In this document: positions 6,984 to 12,269 of the stretch, piece after piece
How the letters are laid out: the number at the start of each line of letters is the position of its first letter
Numbering within the stretch: the first letter of the stretch is position 1
From: CAZPHU01 sp964419255
Lineage (GTDB): Bacteria; Fibrobacterota; Chitinivibrionia; Chitinivibrionales; CAYFVL01
Reading direction: 5' to 3'
NCBI GenBank assembly: GCA_964419255.1
Contig: CAYQOU010000087.1
Location: forward strand, 1 to 12,269
DNA length: 12,269 nucleotides
Translations under genes and position numbers: made by a program
The notes under the pieces: generated by a model
Database searches by the model: none
Told to the model about the DNA's origin: nothing
Seen by the model: only the letters and a program-made list of their open reading frames with translations

Positions 6984-7361
6984 ATGTCAGAGGAAATCGT
7001 AACAACATCCAGGCGCATCGATGAAGAGGGGATCGCTATCGTGTATGTGAATGGTACGATTATCACCAATATCGGCGCTACGGATGCTGGTGATGTGATA
7101 GCGGAGTGTATTGATACTTTGGCGCCTCCCTTTATAATTCTGAATCTCAGCCATGTAAATTATCTGGATTCATACAGCTTCGGCTGGTTGTCCAAGGTCA
7201 AGAATATGGTCTCAAAAAAGAGAGGCAGGTTTGTGGTTTGTTGTTTGAATGATGATATTCAAACCATTTTTGAGCTGACTAATTTTCAGAAAGCCGTACC
7301 AATGTATGAGACGGAGAAAATGGCGCGTGATGCATTGGTTGAAGAACTCAACAGCCATTAA
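6984..7361 (+). CDS. STAS-domain protein, anti-sigma factor antagonist-like
   Basis: The 125-aa single-domain protein shows the STAS pattern: an N-terminal strand pair (IAIVYVNGTIITNIGA), a hydrophobic strand into the switch loop (IILNLSHVNYLDSYSFGWL, 51-69), then RGRFVVCCLNDDIQTIFELTNF and a C-terminal helix (EKMARDALVEEL). It resembles SpoIIAA/RsbV-type proteins that bind anti-sigma factors and are switched by Ser/Thr phosphorylation. The usual D-S-S-G-L-G loop reads D62-S-Y-S-F-G67 here, so the normally phosphorylated second Ser is Tyr. The start is well set by GGTGGAGGG upstream (9-nt spacing from GGAGG); an earlier in-frame ATG at 6894 lies inside the zinc-ribbon gene. No serine kinase, phosphatase or sigma factor gene is nearby, so its partner is encoded elsewhere. 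Confidence 0.85.
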   Translation: MSEEIVTTSRRIDEEGIAIVYVNGTIITNIGATDAGDVIAECIDTLAPPFIILNLSHVNYLDSYSFGWLSKVKNMVSKKRGRFVVCCLNDDIQTIFELTNFQKAVPMYETEKMARDALVEELNSH

Positions 7362-7620
7362 ACTCTTTTATTCCCCTCTTTTTTATAATGCTGTGGATAC
7401 TCCTCATTTGGGGCTTTACCTGCACCCGCATGCATTTCCTTCCGATATATAAGACACAAATCCTCTGAATAGGCCAGTGATGCGGCATATATAACGCCTG
7501 GCGGGCACCGATATGTGCACAACTTTTGCTTCACTCTGTTTTTTAGCTGTGATTAGACCAGATCAGCATGCAAACATATTATTTTGAAAATGGTGACCTT
7601 CTGTGCGCTTTTATGCAAAA

Positions 7621-7626
7621 AGGGGG
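7621..7626 (+). promoter_or_regulatory. Ribosome binding site supporting an ATG start at 7634
   Basis: AGGGGG lies 7 nt before ATG 7634, while the in-frame ATG at 7568 has no purine-rich sequence before it. This favours the shorter protein. Confidence 0.5.
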
Positions 7627-7633
7627 AAAGGGT

Positions 7634-8170
7634 ATGTCATCCGAAGACCTGTTTGAAGATTATTTCGACGATGCCATGAAGATTCATGCGTTATGTGCCG
7701 ATGCTCAACTGCCCGACAGTGATGCCAAATTGATGACCTATATCCATGTCAAAGCACTGGAAAGCGGTAGAGGGCTTTCTTATTTCGAGAAAGCAGACAA
7801 TAACGATCAGGCTGCGTTGCAGTTTCTTCTGGGAGAGCGAGAGCTGGGATTTTTGCCTTTGGCAGAAGAAAATACCCATTCCCGGGATGCGTTTCAGTCA
7901 CTGGAGCAACTCCCACATAAAATTGCCGAGCTGGATGGTATGCTCACCACTGAACACGGAATAGAGAATCCTTTCTCATCCGAGTTACGGGAGCGGTTGC
8001 GTCTGTACAAAGATAGCGCATTTCGTGCAGAGAAACTGCAAATGTACAGAGAACATGTTTGCGGAAAGATATCTTCCTACAACCGGGCCAAAGTGCGAAA
8101 GGCATTTCGTGCCTACAGAGTCCGCAAAGAAAAAGAAGAACAGGAACTCATGGAAGCGTTGAAAAGCTGA
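7634..8170 (+). CDS. Hypothetical soluble helical protein
   Basis: I do not recognise this 178-aa protein. It has no signal peptide or membrane segment. The N-terminal third is acidic (MSSEDLFEDYFDDAMKIH) and the C-terminal third is strongly basic and helical (SSYNRAKVRKAFRAYRVRKEKEEQELMEAL), so it looks like a charged helical adaptor. The first part (residues about 5-80) could form TPR- or SEL1-like helices, but no repeat is clear. I chose ATG 7634 for its ribosome binding site; starting at 7568 would add 22 residues. The 272 bp upstream back to the STAS gene hold no gene that I can see, only AT-rich stretches and a small CGCC-T-GGCG palindrome at 7495-7503. The gene converges on the membrane protein at 8176 with a 5-nt gap, leaving no room for a terminator between them. 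Confidence 0.65.
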   Translation: MSSEDLFEDYFDDAMKIHALCADAQLPDSDAKLMTYIHVKALESGRGLSYFEKADNNDQAALQFLLGERELGFLPLAEENTHSRDAFQSLEQLPHKIAELDGMLTTEHGIENPFSSELRERLRLYKDSAFRAEKLQMYREHVCGKISSYNRAKVRKAFRAYRVRKEKEEQELMEALKS

Positions 8171-8175
8171 GATTA

Positions 8176-8481
8176 CTATTGGTGGCTTGAGTGGCTTTTT
8201 TTCTCTTCTTCTTCCATTTTTTTCAATTTCCTGAACCTGTAAATCAGGTAAAAACCTGAGAATAGTCCTATCAGACCTGTCACCAGAGTCAGGGAGACCA
8301 TTCTTCCGGTTTGGGCGCCTCTTACGGGAGAGCCTGCAACAATGACCGCCGCCAGGGTAGCTAAAAGCCCGCCGCTGATAAGCATGATCGCCAATATCAG
8401 GATCTGCTTTCTCTGCCTCTTATAATCCTGAATCTGCTGTTGAGCAACCGAGTCGACAGGGTTTTTTTTCTTGTCTTTCAT
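8176..8481 (-). CDS. Small two-helix membrane protein of unknown function
   Basis: The 101-aa protein has a charged N-terminus (MKDKKKNPVD, then QQQIQDYKRQRKQ) and two hydrophobic helices (about 26-49 and 62-81) joined by a short loop (GSPVRGAQTGR). The tail is highly charged (RFRKLKKMEEEEKKSHSSHQ). The positive-inside pattern puts both ends in the cytoplasm, as a helical hairpin. I chose the ATG at 8481, preceded by AAAGGA at a suitable distance; an in-frame ATG at 8520 would add 13 residues without a better ribosome binding site. No family is recognised. It is transcribed divergently from the CHRD-like gene, with 205 bp between the starts. Confidence 0.65.
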   Translation of the reverse strand: MKDKKKNPVDSVAQQQIQDYKRQRKQILILAIMLISGGLLATLAAVIVAGSPVRGAQTGRMVSLTLVTGLIGLFSGFYLIYRFRKLKKMEEEEKKSHSSHQ

Positions 8482-8592
8482 ATAAAGCCATCCTTTGTTG
8501 AATGATAAATAAAAATACATCCATTATGCAACGAAAGCGAACTCCCGGTTGGATCATCGGCTGTTTAGGCCTTGGAAAAGAGTTTAGTGAAC

Positions 8593-8611
8593 ATGCCCGA
8601 TTCCCGGGCAT
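8593..8611. repeat. Stem-loop in the divergent promoter region
   Basis: ATGCCCG and CGGGCAT form a perfect 7-bp stem around a 5-nt loop. It lies between the divergent starts at 8481 and 8687 and has no T-run, so it is more likely an operator-type site than a terminator. Confidence 0.35.
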
Positions 8612-8686
8612 ACGCATTGCAAACTTCTTCTCTTAGAGCCTTTTTCTTTTCGCCTTTCCGAATATGATCCATTACGGGAGGATACT

Positions 8687-9418
8687 ATGAAATCAGAAAA
8701 AAACGGGACCACAGAAGCTACAAAACACCGGTTGCCCGGAATGTTTATCCCGGCTATAGCCGTAATTTTAGTACTGGTGGGCGGAGAAATCGTGCTTAAT
8801 GGGGCCAAGAGCAGCAACCTGCAGGCCGCACCGGCTGATACCACCACTAAAGTGTATCGGGCGGAGCTCAATTCTTTAAACGATTCTATCGCCGGCATGT
8901 CCGCCACGGGAACAGCCACAATTGCGCTCAGAGGAGATTCCATGTTTATTGAGGTCGTTGCTTCCGGGCTCCAGCCGCAAATGATGCACCTGCAGCACTA
9001 TCATGGCTTTCCCGACGGAGAAGACGCCTCCTGCGCAACCGAGCAACAGGATGTTAACAGGGATGGTATTGTCGATCTGATCGAAACACGTTCGGTCTCC
9101 GGAGTGACACTGGTGCCTTTCAACGACAATCCGGCCGAGCTGGAGTTGACCGCCGAGAGTTATCCTCAGGCTGGTGAGCAGGGGACGTTTACCTATAATG
9201 ACACGGTACTGATAAGTGAACTTTTGTCATCTCTGACCCAACGGCACAATATCGATTCGCTCCAGCTTGAGAACAGAGTGATCTACCTGCATGGAGTTTC
9301 GGAAGATACTCAGTTGCCCGAATCGGTAGAGTCACTCGAGGGGGTTCCAGCCCATGTGACACTACCGGTTGCCTGCGGCAAGCTTCAAGAGGTCGATAAG
9401 TCTTGGCTGCCGTTCTAA
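8687..9418 (+). CDS. Membrane-anchored CHRD-like protein with HLQHYH motif and EF-hand-like loop
   Basis: The 243-aa protein has a short cytoplasmic N-terminus and one membrane helix (about 18-38) that acts as a signal anchor or uncleaved signal. The rest should be periplasmic or outside. Strands YRAELNSLNDS and ATGTATIALRGDSMFIEVVASGL (58-95) resemble a CHRD-type beta domain. M100-HLQHYHGFPDG-111 is a histidine cluster suited to metal binding. D122-VNRDGIVDLIE-133 matches a calcium-binding EF-hand-like loop. C116 and C230 could form a disulfide, and a second histidine site (IYLHGV, 199-204) echoes the first. GGGAGG upstream of the ATG sets the start. Related CHRD-like proteins are annotated as hypothetical; a superoxide-dismutase-like fold is sometimes suggested, but the activity here is unknown. 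The gene stands alone, divergent from the small membrane protein. Confidence 0.75.
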   Translation: MKSEKNGTTEATKHRLPGMFIPAIAVILVLVGGEIVLNGAKSSNLQAAPADTTTKVYRAELNSLNDSIAGMSATGTATIALRGDSMFIEVVASGLQPQMMHLQHYHGFPDGEDASCATEQQDVNRDGIVDLIETRSVSGVTLVPFNDNPAELELTAESYPQAGEQGTFTYNDTVLISELLSSLTQRHNIDSLQLENRVIYLHGVSEDTQLPESVESLEGVPAHVTLPVACGKLQEVDKSWLPF

Positions 9419-9473
9419 AAACCACTTCAGGGTGATGATCGACTCGAGTAGAACCAGCTGAGATGAAACTTAC

Positions 9474-9539
9474 ATACCTGCTGGATAATATTAAATGTCT
9501 TCGTAAAAAAATATTTGATATTTGGTATACAGCAGGTAT
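9474..9539. repeat. Spaced perfect inverted repeat
   Basis: ATACCTGCTG (9474-9483) and CAGCAGGTAT (9530-9539) are perfect 10-bp inverted copies around a 46-nt AT-rich spacer, which itself contains two AATATT copies. It could be a large hairpin, a pair of operator half-sites or the ends of a tiny mobile remnant. Confidence 0.6.
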
Positions 9540-9620
9540 TGCCACAGGCTGGCAGCAGGCAGAGAGTGTCCAAAAAAACAATGACAATTATAGACAAAAG
9601 AGTCTATTTATCCTCGAATG

Positions 9621-9642
9621 CCTCATATATCGCTTTATGAGG
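9621..9642. repeat. Compact hairpin, possible bidirectional terminator
   Basis: CCTCATA and TATGAGG form a perfect 7-bp stem with an 8-nt loop. Its place between converging genes suggests transcript ending in both directions, but there is no clear T-run on either side. Confidence 0.4.
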
Positions 9643-9768
9643 TTCGCTTTCGAATGCGACTGACAGGCGGACGCACGTTTCAAAAAGAGTTTCGAAAGAC
9701 GTTCCCCACGAAAACGGCACTATAAGAGTTCACCAGTGTCATTTTCTTACGATATGAACAGACAGACA

Positions 9769-10227
9769 CTATTTCTGTATCAGCATCTCAACAATGGCAG
9801 CAGGGCTCATCCGATAGTAGCTGCCGATTCCCTGGTAGAAGTCGTGTTTCTCGATCAGGGCTATTCCCAGGCTGGTGATATGAAGCGTTCGGCCGGATGC
9901 TTTCTCGGTGACTTCCACTTCGCCCTTCTCATACACACCGTCTCCGCGAAACGGAGAGGGGATTTTTCCTCTCGATTCGAAATAGCGGGCCGTGATGCCG
10001 TCGGAGACAACGATCTCATCTTCCTGAGAATCCCGGGCCTGTGCGAAAACCTTTTTAAGCGCCGCGACAAGCTCTTGCTTGGGCACTCCTGTTTCCTCCT
10101 GTGCGCGCCTATCCTCGGTGATAATCTCATCGAGCGGACGGTCGTCTGTGCCCAGAAACCCTTCACCGGAGAATTTGGATGCTTGCAGCCGTTTGTGCAG
10201 TTCGTTATCACGTGGTGATTCTTTCAT
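9769..10227 (-). CDS. Conserved-looking soluble protein downstream of nqrF, function unknown
   Basis: The 152-aa protein has no cysteine, signal peptide or membrane helix and is probably cytoplasmic. Two blocks look like conserved motifs. The first is SGEGFLGTDDRPLDEII (residues 20-36), followed by a helix (EDRRAQEETGVPKQELVAALKKVFAQA). The second is a C-terminal block, TLHITSLGIALIEKHDFYQG (115-134), followed by SYYRMSPAAIVEML. The middle (70-110) is charged with short strands. I recall similar SGxFLGxDxR-type hypothetical proteins in other genomes but know no function. The start is ATG 10227, with GGGAG 7 nt upstream; an ATG at 10245 lacks such a site. It begins 24 nt after the nqrF stop and is clearly the last gene of the nqr operon. 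It is not NqrM, the small Cys-rich membrane protein often found there. It could be an assembly or regulatory factor, which is inference from position only. Confidence 0.75.
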   Translation of the reverse strand: MKESPRDNELHKRLQASKFSGEGFLGTDDRPLDEIITEDRRAQEETGVPKQELVAALKKVFAQARDSQEDEIVVSDGITARYFESRGKIPSPFRGDGVYEKGEVEVTEKASGRTLHITSLGIALIEKHDFYQGIGSYYRMSPAAIVEMLIQK

Positions 10228-10234
10228 AGCAGCT

Positions 10235-10239
10235 CTCCC
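10235..10239 (-). promoter_or_regulatory. Ribosome binding site of the gene after nqrF
   Basis: The minus strand reads GGGAG 7 nt before ATG 10227, which decides between this start and ATG 10245. Confidence 0.5.
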
Positions 10240-10251
10240 ATGCATGATTTC

Positions 10252-11367
10252 TCAGGCAAATTTATCGTAGAAAATATTCTCTTGCGGCATGCCGTTGGTG
10301 GTGAGCACCTTGACGCAGGCATCGATCATTCCCGGTGACCCGCACAGATACGCCTCGTGTCTGGAGGTGTCGGGGTGATGTTTTCCCACGACATCGGTGA
10401 TAAGCCCCCTCTCGCCTTTCCAGTCGGAGTCTTGCGGCTCCTTTGACAGGGCGGGTATGAACGAAAAGGTGGGCATCTCCTCCTGAAGTTTGTTGTATTC
10501 ATCGACAAAGAACAGGTCCTTTTGGGTGAGAGCACCGAAGAAATAATCGGCTTTACGGGTAATATTGTTTTCTTTCATGTATGCCAGAATGCTGCGGATC
10601 GGGGCCATGCCGCTTCCGCCGGCGATAAAGATTATCGGCGCGTCGGTGTCGGTGAGATGGAATTCGCCATAGGGGCCGCTGAACGTCACATCATCGCCCT
10701 CTTTGAGATGTTCGAAAACCCAGGTCGTACAGATCCCCTGTGGTACCAGCCTGACAATCAATTCGATATGATTCTTGTCCGAGGGGTTGGAGGCAAGAGA
10801 GTAGGCACGCATCACGGAGTCGCGGCCTTTGTACTCTTTGCTCTCGAGCTGAATGTATTGTCCGGCGATAAAATCTATTGATGCGGGCTCTTTTAAGGCG
10901 ATCCTCAATTCGACGATATCGTGGGTGAGTTGGGTTTTGCGCTCCAAAACACCAGAGAATTTGCGCACGGAAAAAAGCTCCTTGGGCACCGAGATCTTAA
11001 GATCGTTTCGAACCTTCACCTGGCAGGAGAGTCGAACGTCTTGCGTGCGTTCTTCCGGACTCAGATACGGCTCTTCCACCGGTCCGATCATCCCTCCGCC
11101 ATCATGTACCCGTACTTTACAGTAGGCGCACGAGCCCCGGCCGCCGCATGCGGAAGGTATGAAGATATTGTTTTCGGCAAGCGAGGAGAGCAGAGTCGAG
11201 CCGCCCTTGACCTCCAAAACTTTGTCACCATTGTTTATATCGATTTTACAGGTACCGTAGTTAAGAATCTTCTTTTCTGCCAATATGAGAAGACCGGCAA
11301 GGGTCAGGCCCGAGCCGGTGAGAAAGCCGACCGAAATCAGAACAGGCACTATCATCTCAGCTGTCAT
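10252..11367 (-). CDS. nqrF: Na+-translocating NADH:quinone oxidoreductase subunit F
   Basis: The 371-aa protein is the NADH-oxidising subunit of the Na+-pumping NQR complex. It takes electrons from NADH to FAD and then to a [2Fe-2S] centre. An N-terminal membrane helix (about 6-30) anchors it. The ferredoxin domain has C74, C80, C83 (ACGGRGSCAYC) and C115 (LSC), the same spacing as in Vibrio NqrF. The FAD-binding motif is R187-AYS-190, and the NADH-binding part has GGSGMAPIRS (250-259), L341-CGSPGM and the terminal FYDKF. It is somewhat shorter than the roughly 407-aa Vibrio protein. A GGAAGG lies 11 nt before the ATG. The gap to nqrE is 108 nt, and the next gene starts 24 nt after its stop. 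The gene order nqrD-E-F is the normal one. Confidence 0.95.
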   Translation of the reverse strand: MTAEMIVPVLISVGFLTGSGLTLAGLLILAEKKILNYGTCKIDINNGDKVLEVKGGSTLLSSLAENNIFIPSACGGRGSCAYCKVRVHDGGGMIGPVEEPYLSPEERTQDVRLSCQVKVRNDLKISVPKELFSVRKFSGVLERKTQLTHDIVELRIALKEPASIDFIAGQYIQLESKEYKGRDSVMRAYSLASNPSDKNHIELIVRLVPQGICTTWVFEHLKEGDDVTFSGPYGEFHLTDTDAPIIFIAGGSGMAPIRSILAYMKENNITRKADYFFGALTQKDLFFVDEYNKLQEEMPTFSFIPALSKEPQDSDWKGERGLITDVVGKHHPDTSRHEAYLCGSPGMIDACVKVLTTNGMPQENIFYDKFA

Positions 11368-11416
11368 ACAACGCCAAACCTTCCGTTCGATATGTTAACT
11401 TAACTCCATTCGTCCA

Positions 11417-11434
11417 GCCGGTCAACGCTCCGGC
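11417..11434. repeat. Short hairpin between nqrE and nqrF
   Basis: GCCGG and CCGGC form a 5-bp GC stem with an 8-nt loop in the 108-nt nqrE-nqrF gap. It could tune mRNA stability, but a stem this short may be chance. Confidence 0.25.
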
Positions 11435-11475
11435 GGGAAACGACACTCGGTCACTCGAGACTCCAAAATTGAAAC

Positions 11476-12081
11476 TTATATCTTTATCATTCCGCTGAAA
11501 CCCACAAACGCCAGTGACATGATACCGATAATGATAAGCGTTATCCCCGGGCCTTCCAGCCCTCTGGGCAATGAGGCTTCGTTTATCTTCTCACGAATCC
11601 CACCGATCAGGGTGATAGCAAGAAGCCAGCCAAAGCCTCCTCCTGCGCCAAATGCAAATGTCTGCCAGAAACCATAGGGTTTGTTGAGCATGAACAGGGA
11701 AATCCCCAGAATCGCACAGTTGACGGTGATAAGCGGCAGGAAAATCCCCAAGGCGTTATACAGCTTCAACGATGAGCGCTCGATAACCATCTCCACCAGC
11801 TGCACAAATGCCGCGATCACCACAATGAATGTTATCAGCCGAAGATATCCGATATCAAGCGGCAGGAGGATGAATTTGTAGATCAGGTAGTTGATCGCCG
11901 CGGTGCTGGCGGTCACAAACACAACGGCCAGCCCCAGCCCCAGGCTGGTATCCACCTTCTTTGATACCCCCAGGCATGAACACATACCCAGAAAACGGGC
12001 CAGAAGAATGTTGTCGGTAAACGCCGCCGACACGAAAATCAGAATGATCGATAAGAATGCACCTACTTCAATTTGTTCCAT
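11476..12081 (-). CDS. nqrE: Na+-translocating NADH:quinone oxidoreductase subunit E
   Basis: The 201-aa protein has six hydrophobic segments, typical of the NqrE/RnfA family. Signature stretches are FLGMCSCLGVSKKVDTSLGL (30-49), YNALGIFLPLITVNCAILG (108-126), GAGGGFGWLLAI (145-156), GIREKINEASLPRGLEGPGI (161-180) and the FSGM end. C34 and C122 correspond to the cysteines that, with a pair from NqrD, hold the [2Fe-2S] cluster in the membrane. It forms the Na+ and electron path together with NqrD. I call it NqrE rather than RnfA from the VSKKVDTS and VNCAI stretches and from the NqrF-type gene next to it. The ATG has AGAGGTGG just upstream. A C-S-C pair at 34-36 adds one cysteine beyond the usual set. 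Confidence 0.93.
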   Translation of the reverse strand: MEQIEVGAFLSIILIFVSAAFTDNILLARFLGMCSCLGVSKKVDTSLGLGLAVVFVTASTAAINYLIYKFILLPLDIGYLRLITFIVVIAAFVQLVEMVIERSSLKLYNALGIFLPLITVNCAILGISLFMLNKPYGFWQTFAFGAGGGFGWLLAITLIGGIREKINEASLPRGLEGPGITLIIIGIMSLAFVGFSGMIKI

Positions 12082-12125
12082 ATAGCCACCTCTGCAGTAT
12101 CGCGCAGGTTATTTGTTTCCGGGAC

Positions 12126-12149
12126 CGACAAATACGGGCTTTTTTGTCG
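12126..12149. repeat. Hairpin between nqrD and nqrE
   Basis: CGACAAA and TTTGTCG form a perfect 7-bp stem with a 10-nt loop in the 77-nt gap. In the minus-strand transcript it follows the nqrD stop and precedes the nqrE ribosome binding site. Confidence 0.35.
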
Positions 12150-12158
12150 TATAATCAT

Positions 12159-12269
12159 TTACTTGTTTACACTCGGAGTGAGCCATCCGCGTGCAAACCA
12201 GGTTATTATGGCCAGCATGAAAAACGCACCGGGAGGCATAACCATGATCGTCCATTGATGCCACCAGAT
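12159..12269 (-). CDS. nqrD: Na+-translocating NADH:quinone oxidoreductase subunit D, C-terminal end only
   Basis: Only the last 36 residues are in the window; the gene continues beyond the right edge. The visible part has the end of a membrane helix with MVMPPGAFFMLAIITWFARG, which matches the PPxAFF pattern near the NqrD C-terminus, then a short polar tail ending SVNK. The position directly before nqrE in the same direction supports the call. The cluster-binding cysteines of NqrD lie outside the window. A 77-nt gap with a hairpin separates it from nqrE. Confidence 0.8.
   Translation of the reverse strand: MWWHQWTIMVMPPGAFFMLAIITWFARGWLTPSVNK

Larger units (their letters stand above)
9419..9768. 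other. Convergent intergenic region with inverted repeats
   Basis: The region holds 350 bp between the CHRD-like gene and the end of the nqr cluster. I see no convincing gene: a 66-codon open frame (9463-9663, plus) has no ribosome binding site and spans both repeats. It holds a spaced 10-bp inverted repeat, a compact hairpin and a short direct repeat (TCGAATGC at 9614-9621 and 9650-9657). No classical hairpin plus T-run terminator is visible for either flanking gene. Confidence 0.6.

Noticed and set aside
7362..7400. Rho-independent terminator after the STAS gene
   Set aside because: T-rich runs are present, but there is no stem upstream of them.
9463..9663. 66-codon open frame on the plus strand in the convergent intergenic region
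   Set aside because: It has no ribosome binding site, spans two inverted repeats and has no recognisable protein feature.
9736..10218. 160-codon open frame on the plus strand
   Set aside because: It is antisense to the protein after nqrF, which has a ribosome binding site, motif-like blocks and operon context.
9769..10227. NqrM for the gene after nqrF
   Set aside because: NqrM is about half this size, Cys-rich and membrane-bound; this protein has no cysteine and no membrane helix.
10921..11403. 160-codon open frame on the plus strand
   Set aside because: It is antisense to nqrF, whose cofactor motifs are unmistakable.
11476..12081. RnfA, from an Rnf complex, instead of NqrE
   Set aside because: The VSKKVDTS and VNCAI stretches and the adjacent NqrF-type flavoprotein fit NQR better; Rnf operons have no NqrF.

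Overview
The window looks like a chromosomal segment of a Gram-negative (diderm) bacterium of intermediate GC. The diderm call rests on an Na+-translocating NADH:quinone oxidoreductase (nqrD-E-F) and a Bat-type VWA/TPR cluster, as found in Bacteroidota, Spirochaetota, Fibrobacterota and relatives. Several genes have strong GGAGG-type ribosome binding sites, which argues against a typical Bacteroidota genome. A Fibrobacterota/Chitinivibrionia-like or other FCB/PVC-type source is a guess only. I see no tRNA, rRNA, CRISPR array, transposase or phage gene.

Region 1 (1-4129, minus strand) is a compact Bat cluster. In transcription order it holds a DUF445 membrane protein, a BatD/DUF4381-like anchored protein, BatA (VWA), BatB (VWA) and a TPR protein of BatC type that runs off the left edge. 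The last four genes overlap or nearly touch, so they are very probably one operon. The MoxR ATPase and DUF58 genes that usually lead such clusters are not upstream here. Both VWA proteins keep full MIDAS motifs and membrane anchors. With the periplasmic TPR protein they suggest a metal-dependent membrane-bound adhesion or scaffold complex.

Region 2 (4130-7361, plus strand) starts with about 340 bp of noncoding DNA. It then holds an unrecognised exported protein that may be truncated by a frameshift, and a tight run of dGTPase, a small zinc-ribbon protein and a STAS-domain protein.

Region 3 (7362-9768) is a set of lone genes: an unrecognised soluble helical protein, a convergent two-helix membrane protein, and an anchored CHRD-like protein with an HLQHYH motif and an EF-hand-like loop. 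It ends in a 350-bp convergent intergenic region with two inverted repeats.

Region 4 (9769-12269, minus strand) is the 3' half of an nqr operon: the C-terminus of NqrD, complete NqrE and NqrF, and then a conserved-looking 152-aa soluble protein that follows nqrF closely and is not NqrM. This last gene is the best candidate in the window for an undescribed component of a known system.
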